DNA from: VRUE01 sp963824705
Lineage (GTDB): Bacteria > Actinomycetota > Thermoleophilia > Solirubrobacterales > 70-9
Assembly: GCA_963824705.1 (NCBI GenBank)
Contig: CAWGQE010000003.1
Span: 1,054,001-1,118,000, forward strand
DNA length: 64,000 nucleotides
Reading direction: 5' to 3'
Part shown: one piece after another, positions 7,984-16,193 of the stretch
Layout of the letters: each line of letters opens with the position of its first letter
Numbering within the stretch: the first letter of the stretch is position 1
The notes under the pieces: generated by a model
The model's input: only the letters and a program-made list of their open reading frames with translations
Told to the model about the DNA's origin: nothing
Database searches by the model: none
Made by a program: the position numbers and the translations under genes

Positions 7984-8679
7984 GTGAGGCTGGCTAAGTT
8001 CCTCGCCCACGGGGGGGTCGCTTCGAGGAGAAAAGCTGAGGTGATCGTGGCTGCAGGTCGCGTCACCGTTGGTGGTGAGGTCGTCGGGGATCCGGCGCGG
8101 GACGTGGGGGAGGGTGACGAGGTTCGGGTCGATGGAAGCTTGGTGGGGGTTGAGGCGCTCGAGGTCTGGGCTGTCAACAAGCCGGCCGGCGTCGTCTCGA
8201 CCGCGCGTGAGCCGGGCAGCCGTCCGGCGGTGGTCGAGCTGGTCGACTCTCCGGCCCGGCTCTACCCGGTCGGCCGTCTCGACGCCGATTCGACCGGGTT
8301 GCTGCTGCTGACGAACGACGGCGCGCTCGCCAACCGGCTGACGCATCCTCGCTACGAAGTGCGCAAGGCCTACCGGGTGCAGCTGCGCCGCCCGCCCGCC
8401 GAGGGCGATCTGCGGCGCCTCGCGAGTGGGGTCCAGTTGGAGGACGGGCCGACGGCACCGGCCGAGGTGCGTCGTCTGGGCGAGCGTGAGGTCGAGATCG
8501 TCCTGCGCGAGGGCCGCAACCGCCAGGTGCGCCGTATGGCCGAAGCGATCGGCAACGACGTCGTGGCGCTGCGGCGGGTCCGCTTCGGCCCGATCGAGCT
8601 GGGCGATCTCCCGGTTGGCAGGGCCCGCCGTCTTTCGGCCGCCGAGCTGACCGAGCTGTCCGGCGCCGGCAGCGCCTGA
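7984..8679 (+). CDS. rluB: Ribosomal large-subunit pseudouridine synthase (RluB/RsuA family)
   Basis: Converts a uridine of rRNA to pseudouridine. The 231 residues start with an S4 RNA-binding domain (MRLAKFLAHGGVASRRKAE) followed by the catalytic domain with NKPAGVVST and the active-site Asp in GRLDADSTGLLLL. The RsuA/RluB-type EGRNRQVRRM motif is near the end. Position after scpB matches many Gram-positive genomes, where rluB follows scpAB. The GTG at 7984 lies directly at the foot of a strong palindrome, so initiation could be affected by that structure. RluB (23S) is favoured over RsuA (16S) by context only. Confidence 0.9.
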   Translation: MRLAKFLAHGGVASRRKAEVIVAAGRVTVGGEVVGDPARDVGEGDEVRVDGSLVGVEALEVWAVNKPAGVVSTAREPGSRPAVVELVDSPARLYPVGRLDADSTGLLLLTNDGALANRLTHPRYEVRKAYRVQLRRPPAEGDLRRLASGVQLEDGPTAPAEVRRLGEREVEIVLREGRNRQVRRMAEAIGNDVVALRRVRFGPIELGDLPVGRARRLSAAELTELSGAGSA

Positions 8680-8687
8680 GCGCCGGC

Positions 8688-9344
8688 TCAGCCGACCGAG
8701 GTGAAGCGGCGCCGTTTGGCCAGAGGCGAGGGCGCCACCGCCACCATCAGGGTGAGGTTGATCGAGGCGATGCCGAGGGTGTGGGTGACGCCCGCCTGGC
8801 TGCCTTTCGCCGGTGCGACGTTCTGATGGGCGATCTGCGGCGAGTCGGCCTGGTCGCCATCCTCGGTCCAGTCGGTCGCCGGGGTGGCGAGCGAGCCGTT
8901 GTCGTTGAAGACGCCGGAGAGCAGCAGGCATTCGTCGACCGTCGTCGTCAGCCCGTCGACCACGGCGTTTTTCGACGAGGCGTTTTCCCTGAAGTTGGCG
9001 CCGCTCTGGGCGTTGATCGGCGTTTTCGTTTCGGCCCCGGCGATCGCCTCGATCGCGCCCGAGCTGCGCCTGCTGGCGCCGCCCCAGGTCAGTGAGTAGG
9101 AAGTCGTTTTGCCGTCCCAGCTGGGCAGGGCGAAGCAGACCGCGCGCCAGCCTTCGCTCGTCTGCCCCGTTTCCGCCAGTTTCGTCCAGCCCGAGAGCGC
9201 GAATTTGGCGGTGCCCGCCGACTCGATGTAGGACCAGATCAGCAGCAGATCGCCGGCTACGGTGCCTTCTGGCACGGCGTAGGCCCGCGAGGTGCCGGTC
9301 GTCCCGGCGAGCATTGCTTTCGTGCGGACGGCGGGAGCGGCCAC
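8688..9344 (-). CDS. Uncharacterised protein, accessory
   Basis: A 218-residue protein I do not recognise. It is rich in Ala, Thr, Ser and Gly, with alternating hydrophobic patterns (for example LLLIWSYIESAGTAKFALSGW) suggesting a beta-sandwich, and no signal peptide or membrane span. The GTG start immediately follows the stop codon of the upstream deacetylase, so the two are co-transcribed. Codons favour GAA, AAA and TTC/TTT in contrast to the GAG/AAG bias of the flanking housekeeping genes. Adhesin or phage tail/receptor-binding-type proteins have this composition, but I have no motif to prove that. Confidence 0.6.
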   Translation of the reverse strand: MAAPAVRTKAMLAGTTGTSRAYAVPEGTVAGDLLLIWSYIESAGTAKFALSGWTKLAETGQTSEGWRAVCFALPSWDGKTTSYSLTWGGASRRSSGAIEAIAGAETKTPINAQSGANFRENASSKNAVVDGLTTTVDECLLLSGVFNDNGSLATPATDWTEDGDQADSPQIAHQNVAPAKGSQAGVTHTLGIASINLTLMVAVAPSPLAKRRRFTSVG

Positions 9345-10916
9345 TTACGGCACGGTGTACTCGATCACCACTGCCACCGAGAGGTTCTTCGGCGCGCCGC
9401 TGACGGCGGTGACGATCATCGCCAGTTTGTCGCTGTCGCCCAGTTCCTGGTCGCCCGGATCGGTGGTCTGGATTTCAGGTTTGGCTTCGATCCCGGTGAA
9501 GCCAGTCAGGTCGGTGCCGTTCTTCTGCAGCTTGAAGGTCGCCGAGGTGCCGGAGTTGAGCCGGTGGATGACCTTGGTCACTTTCGCCGTCTGGCCGGCG
9601 GCGAGCGAGATGAAGAAGGGCGGGATGAAGTCGATGTCACCCGAGGGCACGCGGATTTCGTCGGGGATCGTGAAGACCTTGGTCTCCGACCATTTCGAGC
9701 CACCCCCGCCGGCGCCGCCGGTCGAGCCGGTCACCGCCGCGCCCATCGCGTCGGCCACGGTCAGCACCTCGATGTCGCCCGACTCCTTCAGTTCGCCGAT
9801 GTGGTCGACGATTTCTTCGAAATCGGCGGTGGCGAACTCGGTTTCGGCGGCGGGCGTGGTGACGAGCTTGTGGAAGGTGAGGACCAGCCACTCGCCCCGC
9901 TGGGAGGCGGCGGTGATCGCTTCCTTGATTGCCCCGACGGTGTCGAAGCTGCTGTTGATCGACCAGCCGCGGACGATGTAGTCGTCGCGCGTGGGGTTCG
10001 TTTCCGGCCCCCGCGCGGTCACACGACCGCCGCCGTACTGGCTCTTGATTATCCGCCGCACTTCCGAGCCGGCGGCGCCCTTGGGGTAGGCGAAGGTGCG
10101 GCGCTGGAAGCCGTGTTCGTCCATCCAGGCGCGCAGCCCGTCGAGCTCTTCTTCGAGTTCTTCGCCTTCGAGGTCATCGAGGCCGTTGGGTTTGTTGTGC
10201 GCTTCGACGGTCAGCGCGTGGCCGGCGATCTCCCAGTCGTGCAGGTCGCGCAGCGTGTAGAGGTCTTCGAGTTTGAGCTGTTCTTCGTGGCCGAGGATGT
10301 CGACGATCACGTAGCAGCTGGCCGGCAGCCGGTAGGGGGAGAGCTTGGGGAGCGCAATCGACCGGGTGCTCGCATAGCCGTCGTCGAAGGCGAGGCTGAC
10401 CCGGCCGTTCGGCATCGTCGGCACCGTGTAGATGCCCGCGGCGTAGAGGGTGACTTTGCCGGTTTTGTTGTCGGTGACCAGCAGCTGCGCCCGTTTGATC
10501 CCCGACCAGTTGATGCTGCCGGTGACGGCGAACTCTTCCCGCGGGATCGACTGCCGCTCGAAGGTCGAGCCGAGGATGACCGGGTCCTCGTCGGTTTCCC
10601 AGATCGTCGCCTCGGCGTAGTCGCTTTCGATGCTGCCGGAGGAGAGCCGCAGCTTCACCGTTTTCAGGCGGGAGCTGAAGCTGACCTCGGCGTGGACGAC
10701 GATGTGCTTTTCGAACAGGTCGACCGGGCTGATTTCGGGCGAGGTCGCGATCGCGGCTTCTTCATTGCCGTTGGTTTCGATCTTGAAGGAGCGATCGCCG
10801 TTGACGGCGAGTTCGCCGCCGGCGTCGGAGAAGCTGCCTTTTTCGTTGCCGGTCCAGCCGTGGCCGGCGGGGAACATGAAGAGGGGCAGCTCCTGGCGGT
10901 CGAGGTGCTCTGACAT
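9345..10916 (-). CDS. Polysaccharide deacetylase (NodB-like) multidomain protein
   Basis: About 523 residues in three parts. Residues 1-165 look like a beta-sandwich (carbohydrate-binding type by pattern only). The middle holds a NodB-type deacetylase: VSLAFDDGYASTRS carries the Asp pair of motif 1, GHALTVEAH may be the metal-binding His motif, and RRTFAYPKGA resembles motif 3. After a Gly-rich linker (TGGAGGGGS) a C-terminal beta domain of about 125 residues follows. No signal peptide is evident. I chose the ATG at 10916 over one four codons upstream. It is divergent from aroH and followed directly by the unknown gene. Substrate is unknown. Confidence 0.75.
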   Translation of the reverse strand: MSEHLDRQELPLFMFPAGHGWTGNEKGSFSDAGGELAVNGDRSFKIETNGNEEAAIATSPEISPVDLFEKHIVVHAEVSFSSRLKTVKLRLSSGSIESDYAEATIWETDEDPVILGSTFERQSIPREEFAVTGSINWSGIKRAQLLVTDNKTGKVTLYAAGIYTVPTMPNGRVSLAFDDGYASTRSIALPKLSPYRLPASCYVIVDILGHEEQLKLEDLYTLRDLHDWEIAGHALTVEAHNKPNGLDDLEGEELEEELDGLRAWMDEHGFQRRTFAYPKGAAGSEVRRIIKSQYGGGRVTARGPETNPTRDDYIVRGWSINSSFDTVGAIKEAITAASQRGEWLVLTFHKLVTTPAAETEFATADFEEIVDHIGELKESGDIEVLTVADAMGAAVTGSTGGAGGGGSKWSETKVFTIPDEIRVPSGDIDFIPPFFISLAAGQTAKVTKVIHRLNSGTSATFKLQKNGTDLTGFTGIEAKPEIQTTDPGDQELGDSDKLAMIVTAVSGAPKNLSVAVVIEYTVP

Positions 10917-10926
10917 CGCGGGCGGC

Positions 10927-10932
10927 ACCCTA
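10927..10932 (-). promoter_or_regulatory. -10 box TAGGGT of the deacetylase operon
   Basis: On the reverse strand TAGGGT lies ten bases before the ATG at 10916. It is within 40 bp of the divergent aroH promoter. Confidence 0.35.
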
Positions 10933-10957
10933 ACCCAGCCGTCGCCGTCACTCTGGG

Positions 10958-10963
10958 AAGATT
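10958..10963 (+). promoter_or_regulatory. -10-like box AAGATT of aroH
   Basis: AAGATT lies six bases before the aroH ATG; a weaker match to TANNNT than at other genes. Confidence 0.35.
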
Positions 10964-10969
10964 CAGCGA

Positions 10970-11353
10970 ATGGACGAGAATGGAGCCGAGCGGCTGTTCG
11001 CTGTGCGGGGCGCGGTCCAGGCCGATGCCAACGAGGCGGATGCGATCGTCACGGCCACAACCGAGCTGGTGCGGGAGCTGCTCGAGCGCAACGAGCTCGA
11101 GCCCGAGGCGATGGTCAGCTGCCTCTTCACGACCACCGACGACCTCGACGCCGAGTTCCCGGCGGTCGCCGCGCGCAGTCTCGGGCTCGACTCGGTGCCG
11201 CTGCTCTGCTGTCGCGAGATCCCTGTGCCGGGCTCGATGCCGCGGGTGATCCGAGCGATGGTCCACTACTACGCGCCGGTCGGCCACAAGACCGCCCACG
11301 CCTACCTCGGGGCGACCCAGGATCTGCGCTCTGACCTCCACGCCGCCCAGTAA
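10970..11353 (+). CDS. aroH: Chorismate mutase, AroH class
   Basis: Converts chorismate to prephenate, the entry to phenylalanine and tyrosine. At 127 residues it matches the small trimeric AroH (Bacillus-type) fold. Recognisable are the N-terminal VRGAVQADANEADAI with its active-site Arg, the Thr/Glu-rich helix ATTELVRELLERNEL, SCLFTTTDDLDAEFPA and the C-terminal RVIRAMVHYYA. It opens the aromatic cluster aroH-hisC-aroF-tyrA-aroA; chorismate mutase and prephenate dehydrogenase (tyrA, 15103) are therefore separate enzymes here. Confidence 0.95.
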   Translation: MDENGAERLFAVRGAVQADANEADAIVTATTELVRELLERNELEPEAMVSCLFTTTDDLDAEFPAVAARSLGLDSVPLLCCREIPVPGSMPRVIRAMVHYYAPVGHKTAHAYLGATQDLRSDLHAAQ

Positions 11354-11366
11354 CGCGCCCGGTCGG

Positions 11367-11372
11367 CACAAT
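11367..11372 (+). promoter_or_regulatory. -10-like box CACAAT of hisC
   Basis: CACAAT lies six bases before the hisC ATG; differs from TACAAT only at the first base. Confidence 0.4.
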
Positions 11373-11378
11373 GAACCG

Positions 11379-12473
11379 ATGAACGTCACCTTCGCCGAGA
11401 AGCTTGCCCGCATCCCGGGCTACCAGGCCGGTGTGCCTACCGGCCAGGCGCCCGAGGCGATCGCCGCCGGCGGCATCGCCCAGCTCGCCTCGAACGAGTC
11501 GCCCGTGCCGCCGCACCCGGAGGTGGTCGAGGCGATCCGCCAGGCGGCGGGGGCGATGAACCGCTATCCGGATCCTGATGCGACGCTGCTGCGCCGGCGC
11601 ATCGCCGACCGCTACGAGGTCGAGCCCGGTCGGGTCGCCGTCGGCAACGGCTCCTGCGAGATCCTGCTCGCCGCGGCCGAGGCGCTCTGCGAGCCCGGCG
11701 CCGAGATCCTCTTCGCCTGGCCGTCCTTCTCGATGTACCCGCACCTGGCGGCGCTGACCGGCGCGCGTGAGATTCGTGTGCCGCTCGCCGATGGCGAGGT
11801 CCACGACCTCGACGCGATGGCCGCCGAGGTCACCGCGGCGACTCAGCTGGCGATCGTCTGCAACCCCAACAACCCGACCGGCACCCACCTGCCCGTGGCG
11901 CAGATCGCCGCCTTCTGCGAGCGGATTCCCGCGCACGTGACGATCGTCCTCGACGAGGCCTACATCGAGTTCCAGACGGTCGACGACCCCGACTCGACCG
12001 TCGACCTGCTCGCCGACTTCCCGAACCTGGTCGTCCTGCGCACCTTCAGCAAGGTCTACGGCCTCGCCGGCCTGCGGGTCGGCTTCGCGCTCGGCTCGGC
12101 CAAGTTCCGCGCCGCGGTCGACGCCGTGCGCCAGCCCTTCAGCGTCAACGCCCTTGCCCAGGCCGCCGGGGCCGAGGCGATCCTGCACCAGGACGACGTC
12201 GAGCAGCGGGTCGAGCGCACCCTGGTCGAGCGCGTCCGCGTCGAGGCGGGGCTGCGGGAGCTCGGCCTGAGCACGGCGGAGACCCAGACCAACTTCTCCT
12301 GGATCGACCTAGGCGACGCCGACGAGCTAGAGGTCGTCGCCGGCTTGGCCGCGCGGTCGATAGCGGTCCGCCCCGGCACCCCCCTAGGCGACCGGGGTCA
12401 TATCCGGGTCAGCTACGGCACGCCGGCAGAGAACGACCGCTTTCTCATGGCGCTCGGCGAGCTGTTGGGCTGA
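11379..12473 (+). CDS. hisC: Histidinol-phosphate / aromatic aminotransferase
   Basis: PLP-dependent class I/II aminotransferase of 364 residues. LASNESPVPPHPEV at the N-terminus, CNPNNPTGTHLP, VLDEAYIEF and TFSKVYGLAGLRVGF, whose Lys binds PLP, are typical HisC motifs. It makes histidinol phosphate and in many actinobacteria also transaminates prephenate or phenylpyruvate, which would explain its place between aroH and aroF rather than with his genes. I cannot decide between the two substrates from sequence. Confidence 0.92.
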   Translation: MNVTFAEKLARIPGYQAGVPTGQAPEAIAAGGIAQLASNESPVPPHPEVVEAIRQAAGAMNRYPDPDATLLRRRIADRYEVEPGRVAVGNGSCEILLAAAEALCEPGAEILFAWPSFSMYPHLAALTGAREIRVPLADGEVHDLDAMAAEVTAATQLAIVCNPNNPTGTHLPVAQIAAFCERIPAHVTIVLDEAYIEFQTVDDPDSTVDLLADFPNLVVLRTFSKVYGLAGLRVGFALGSAKFRAAVDAVRQPFSVNALAQAAGAEAILHQDDVEQRVERTLVERVRVEAGLRELGLSTAETQTNFSWIDLGDADELEVVAGLAARSIAVRPGTPLGDRGHIRVSYGTPAENDRFLMALGELLG

Positions 12474-12623
12474 ACTCTTCAGTAGTCGCCTGCGCGTCTG
12501 GCAGGGATACGGTCTCGCCCTGGCCGGAGGGGTCGAGGACGTGAGGGCCGATCCTGCGCTCGCGGAGATCGCTCACGAAATCGGCGACTCGCTTCCTCTC
12601 CAGCCGCCCCACATCCAATGATT

Positions 12624-12672
12624 GGACATATGGCGAGCTTTATCGGACATATGATGTCCCTACAATGGACAC
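12624..12672 (+). promoter_or_regulatory. mntA-hepT promoter with three GGACAYATG repeats
   Basis: A perfect -10 box TACAAT (12661-12666) is six bases before the mntA ATG. GGACAYATG occurs three times in direct orientation at 12624, 12645 and 12667, spaced 21 and 22 bp, i.e. two helical turns. The middle copy is half of the palindrome GGACATatgATGTCC (12645-12659). The repeats flank and overlap the promoter, fitting autorepression by the HTH of MntA or the complex. Confidence 0.6.
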
Positions 12673-13230
12673 ATGACTGCGTTAAGTTTCGTCGCGAAAG
12701 AGGTCGGCGTCAACGAGCGTACGCTGAGGCGCGCGGTGAACGAAGGAGCGCTGCGAGCGACGCGACCGTCGCCCCGCAAGCTCGAGTTGCCGTTCGCGGA
12801 GGATCGATACGCGCGCGCGCATTGGCCCCTGATCGCGAAGCTGCGCGAGACGCTGCGGACCGAACACAACGTTCGCTTCGCGATGCTCTTCGGGTCGACG
12901 GCAAGAGGGGACGACACCGAGGCCAGTGACGTAGACGTGATCGCCGATCCGCGGGACTCGGATTTCATCGGAACGATTCGCCTCGCCGTGAAGCTCGAAC
13001 GCGCCACCGGACGATCGGTGGATGTCGTCCGGCTGAAGGACGCCGAAGCCGACCCCACGTTCCTCGCCATGGCCATTGAGGATGGTCGTGTGCTGGTCGA
13101 TCGCGAGAACCTCTGGCCGGAGCTTCTTCAACGCGAGCCGGATCTGCGGCGCCGGGGTCGTCGCAGGGACCTGCGACGCAAGCGGCAGGCGCTTGCGTCC
13201 ATCGATCGGTTCCTTGAAGAGCGGGGATGA
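12673..13230 (+). CDS. mntA: HTH-fused MNT-domain antitoxin (MntA-like nucleotidyltransferase)
   Basis: A 185-residue protein with two parts. Residues 4-30 (FVAKEVGVNERTLRRAVNEGA) form a MerR/HTH-like DNA-binding motif. Residues ~60-145 are a minimal nucleotidyltransferase with the MNT signature GS-x10-DxD (G74 S75, D86, D88) and a third acidic residue at D117 (SVDVVRL). MntA antitoxins of the MNT-HEPN family add AMP to a Tyr of the HepT toxin. The fused HTH is unusual, since well-studied MntA proteins are about 140 residues. The last ~35 residues are very Arg-rich. Overlaps hepT by four bases (ATGA). Confidence 0.85.
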   Translation: MTALSFVAKEVGVNERTLRRAVNEGALRATRPSPRKLELPFAEDRYARAHWPLIAKLRETLRTEHNVRFAMLFGSTARGDDTEASDVDVIADPRDSDFIGTIRLAVKLERATGRSVDVVRLKDAEADPTFLAMAIEDGRVLVDRENLWPELLQREPDLRRRGRRRDLRRKRQALASIDRFLEERG

Positions 13231-13748
13231 CCCCTCGGCAACTCAGAAAGGCAGAGCACGCGCGTCTGAGGCGCAACATCGGCGAGCATCTCGCCGACTT
13301 CTCGAATCAGTACGAGGCGCTGAAGTTCGCGATGGAGGGGTTCGGAGTTGACTTCGACCTGCGGCGCTTCAAAGAGGCTTTCAACTCGCCACAGGAGCGG
13401 GAGACTTACCGAGACGTGCAGGCCGTGGAACGAGCGGCTGGCCGCGTCCAGGGATATCTAGGCGATCTCGCCAAAGACGGCGTTCGCCTCGCCGATCTTC
13501 CAAGAGATCCCGAGGGAGGCCCGGGTTTTCGAGCGGCTCAGGCGTTCGAAGCGCTGCGCGAAGCCGGAGTCCTCGATGGCCGCCTGTGCGCCGACCTCGT
13601 GGACGCGTAGAAAGGCCGATCCAGAATCGAGCACGAATACGTTCGCCTGTCAGCGGGACAGGTGCATGAGACGGTGTCGCTCATTCAAGACGTCGCCCCG
13701 CGGTTCATGCGCGCATACCGGGCCTGGATCGAGCCCTACCTCGACTAA
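13227..13748 (+). pseudogene. hepT: HepT-like HEPN toxin interrupted by an in-frame TAG
   Basis: The first 127 codons encode the N-terminal helices of a HEPN protein and end at TAG 13608-13610. The same frame continues for 45 more codons to TAA 13746-13748 and there contains the HepT catalytic signature R-x4-H-x-Y (RSRIEHEY, residues 131-138 if the stop is read through) and a typical tail (VAPRFMRAYRAWIEPYLD). A single CAG-to-TAG change would explain it. As written, the product lacks the RNase active site, so the toxin is probably dead, unless the stop is suppressed or is a sequencing error. Coupled to mntA by ATGA. Confidence 0.8.
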
Positions 13749-13945
13749 TCCCGCCGCGCCTGCTACAAACTCAAGGGAAGTGAAGCGAACAGGCGACACC
13801 GCGAGCAGCATGTGCGCGAGGCGCGCTGCGGTTGCCCCTGTCCGCCCTCTCTATACCTGGCGATTTAGCTAGGCGTCCGGCCTGGCGGCTACGTGCCGCT
13901 TCCATAGAGCGTTTGGCCGGGCGCCGCCAAGGAACTGGTTCGCGT

Positions 13946-13977
13946 GTTTCGCGATGCCCGCGCTCGCATGGCGAAAC
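13946..13977. other. Imperfect hairpin upstream of aroF
   Basis: In the 254-bp gap after hepT the only structure I see is a 12-bp stem with one mismatch (GTTTCGC... with ...GCGAAAC; 13946-13957 and 13966-13977), ending 12 bp before the aroF -10 box. It may be a terminator of the toxin-antitoxin unit or an operator. The rest of 13749-13945 holds no supportable gene. Confidence 0.35.
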
Positions 13978-13989
13978 CCGCATGGAAAG

Positions 13990-13995
13990 TAGAGT
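13990..13995 (+). promoter_or_regulatory. -10 box TAGAGT of aroF
   Basis: TAGAGT lies seven bases before GTG 14003, which favours that codon as a leaderless start. Confidence 0.45.
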
Positions 13996-14002
13996 CTCGG
14001 AC

Positions 14003-15103
14003 GTGGAGAAAGGCGGCGACAGGATGATCATCGGAATGCGGCAGGAGGCGCGGGACCGGGTTCGCGACCAGCGGATCGAGCGGGTAGTCGAGCTTGTTCC
14101 GCCGGAAGCCCTGCTCGGTGACCTGCCGCTCGGCGACGGGCGGGAGCGGGTCGTGGTGAAGGGGCGCAAGGACGTCGAGAACGTGCTTGAAAGGGTCGAC
14201 GACCGGTTGCTGGTCGTGGTCGGTCCCTGCAGCGTCCACGATGTCGAGGCGGCGCTCGAGTACGGCGGGCGCCTCGCCGAGCTGGCCGCCGAGCTGAGCG
14301 ACGACCTGCTGGTGGCGATGCGCGTCTACTTCGAGAAGCCGCGGACGACGACCGGCTGGAAGGGGCTGATCAACGATCCCTACCTCGACGGCTCCTGCGA
14401 CGTCAACGCCGGCCTGCGCATGGCGCGCACCCTGCTGCTACAGGTGCTCGACCTCGGCCTGCCGATCGGCTGCGAGTTCCTCGACCCGATCACGCCGCAA
14501 TACATCTCCGACACGGTCGCCTGGGGGGCGATCGGCGCCCGCACGACTGAGAGTCAGATCCACCGCCAGCTCGGCTCCGGCCTCTCGATGCCGATCGGCT
14601 TCAAGAACCGCACCGACGGCAACGTCCAGGTCGCGGTCGACGCTGTGCGCGCCGCGGCGGCACCCCACGCCTTCGCCGGCATCGACGACGCCGGCCGGCC
14701 GGCGATCCTCCACACCGCCGGCAATCCGGACGGCCACGTCATCCTGCGCGGCGGCCGCGGCGGTCCCAACTGCGACCCCGAAGGGGTCGCCGGGGCGCTG
14801 GAGATGCTCTCTGGCGCCGGCCTCGCCGAGCGCCTGGTGATCGACGCCTCGCATGACAACAGCGCCAAGGACCCAGGTAAGCAGGTGCTGGCGGCGGCTC
14901 ATATCGGCGACCAGGTGATAGCTGGCAACGCGGCGATCGTCGGCGTCATGCTCGAGTCCTTCCTGGTCGAGGGTCGCCAGGACCTCGGCGACGGCCAGTC
15001 GCTCACCTACGGGCAGTCGATCACCGATCCCTGTATCGACTGGGATCACACCGTCACGGCGCTGGAGGGCCTGGCGGCAGCCGTAAGGGCGCGGCGCGGC
15101 TGA
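14003..15103 (+). CDS. aroF: DAHP synthase, class I (AroFGH type)
   Basis: 3-deoxy-7-phosphoheptulonate synthase, first step of the shikimate pathway. Long colinear similarity to enterobacterial AroG is visible: PPEALL, LLVVVGPCSVHD, MRVYFEKPRTTTGWKGLINDP, GARTTESQIHRQL, GFKNRTDGN, HVILRGG, VIDASHDNSAKD and SLTYGQSITDPCI. It is the metal-dependent class I form with its N-terminal extension, which in relatives carries feedback sites; the effector cannot be told. Starts ATG 13982, GTG 14003 or ATG 14024 are possible; I prefer GTG 14003 from the -10 box, while 14024 has the purine run AGAAAGG upstream. Overlaps tyrA (TGATG). Confidence 0.93.
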   Translation: MEKGGDRMIIGMRQEARDRVRDQRIERVVELVPPEALLGDLPLGDGRERVVVKGRKDVENVLERVDDRLLVVVGPCSVHDVEAALEYGGRLAELAAELSDDLLVAMRVYFEKPRTTTGWKGLINDPYLDGSCDVNAGLRMARTLLLQVLDLGLPIGCEFLDPITPQYISDTVAWGAIGARTTESQIHRQLGSGLSMPIGFKNRTDGNVQVAVDAVRAAAAPHAFAGIDDAGRPAILHTAGNPDGHVILRGGRGGPNCDPEGVAGALEMLSGAGLAERLVIDASHDNSAKDPGKQVLAAAHIGDQVIAGNAAIVGVMLESFLVEGRQDLGDGQSLTYGQSITDPCIDWDHTVTALEGLAAAVRARRG

Positions 15104-16185
15104 TGCGAACGGCCGTCCTCGGGGTGGGCCTGATCGGAGGCTCGATCGGGCTCGCCGCGAAGGAGCGGCTCGGCAGCGAAGTCACCGGTTGGGGCCCGAA
15201 CCGCCCCAGCGTCGAGCGGGCGATCGAGTTGGGCGCGATCGACGAGCCGGCGGCCTCGATCGAGGCCGCCTGCGCGGGGGCCGAGGTTGTCTTCTGCGCG
15301 GGCCCGGTCTCGGTCTTGCCGGACCTGGTCGCGGCCGCGCTCGAGGCAAGCGGCGAGGGCACGGTCGTCACCGATGCCGGCTCGACCAAGCGCCGGCTCG
15401 TCGCCGCGCTCGGCGAGGACGAGCGCTTCATCGGCGGGCACCCGCTGGCCGGCGCCGAGACCGCGGGGGTCGCCAACGCCCGTGCCGACCTTTTCGAGGG
15501 CGCCCGTTGGTACCTGACGCCGACAGAGCGCTCCAGCGGCATCCTCTACGACCGCCTGCAGCGGACGATCGCCGGGCTCGGCGCCCGCCCGCAGGCGATC
15601 GACGCCGGGGCGCACGACCGGCTGATGGCGACGGTGAGCCACCTGCCTCACGTCCTCGCCAACATCCTCGCCGGTCAGGCGGCGGCCGAGTTGACCCGCG
15701 ACTCCGAGCGGCTGCCCGAGGTGGGCCCGAGCTTCCGCGACGCGACCCGGGTGGCCGGCTCGAACCCCTCCATCTGGGGCGACATCTTCAGCGGAAACAG
15801 CGATGCGGTCACGGCTGCGATCGACGACGCGATCGCACGCCTCGGCGAGGCACGGGAGCTGATCGACGCGGGCGAGTCGGGCGCCATCGCCGCCTGGCAC
15901 GCGCAGGCCGGCGCCGATCGGCGCGGCCTGCTCGAGGCCGACCTGGAGGGCGGCGAGCTGCGCGAGCTGCGCGTCGTCGTCGCCAATCGTCCCGGCACCG
16001 TGGCCGAGCTGGCGCTGGCGCTGGGAGAGGCCGGGGTGAACATCGAGGACATGGCGCTGCATCCCGCGACCGACATGAAGTCCGGCGCGATCTCCCTGTG
16101 GGTGGCCGGCGAGGAGCAGGCCGAGCGCGCCGCGGCGCTGGTCCGCGAGCTGGGCCACAGCGCGACCGTGCTCGCCGGGGACTGA
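15103..16185 (+). CDS. tyrA: Prephenate dehydrogenase with ACT domain
   Basis: Oxidatively decarboxylates prephenate to 4-hydroxyphenylpyruvate for tyrosine. The Rossmann fold starts at once with GVGLIGGSIGLA; VVTDAGSTKR, FIGGHPLAGAETAG and the catalytic-His region RLMATVSHLPHVLA follow. After residue ~285 a C-terminal ACT domain (RVVVANRPGTVAELALALGEAGVNIEDM) is present, a likely site for amino acid feedback. 360 residues. ATG shares one base with the aroF stop (TGATG), so translation is coupled. Confidence 0.94.
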   Translation: MRTAVLGVGLIGGSIGLAAKERLGSEVTGWGPNRPSVERAIELGAIDEPAASIEAACAGAEVVFCAGPVSVLPDLVAAALEASGEGTVVTDAGSTKRRLVAALGEDERFIGGHPLAGAETAGVANARADLFEGARWYLTPTERSSGILYDRLQRTIAGLGARPQAIDAGAHDRLMATVSHLPHVLANILAGQAAAELTRDSERLPEVGPSFRDATRVAGSNPSIWGDIFSGNSDAVTAAIDDAIARLGEARELIDAGESGAIAAWHAQAGADRRGLLEADLEGGELRELRVVVANRPGTVAELALALGEAGVNIEDMALHPATDMKSGAISLWVAGEEQAERAAALVRELGHSATVLAGD

Positions 16186-16193
16186 CGATCTCC

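Noticed and set aside
12474..12623. Possible gene remnant between hisC and mntA; short frames on both strands look protein-like
   Set aside because: Neither has a supported start, family motif or full length, so I cannot call a pseudogene.
13227..13748. Frameshift in hepT
   Set aside because: The C-terminal half is in the same frame as the N-terminal half; the lesion is a single in-frame TAG, not an indel.
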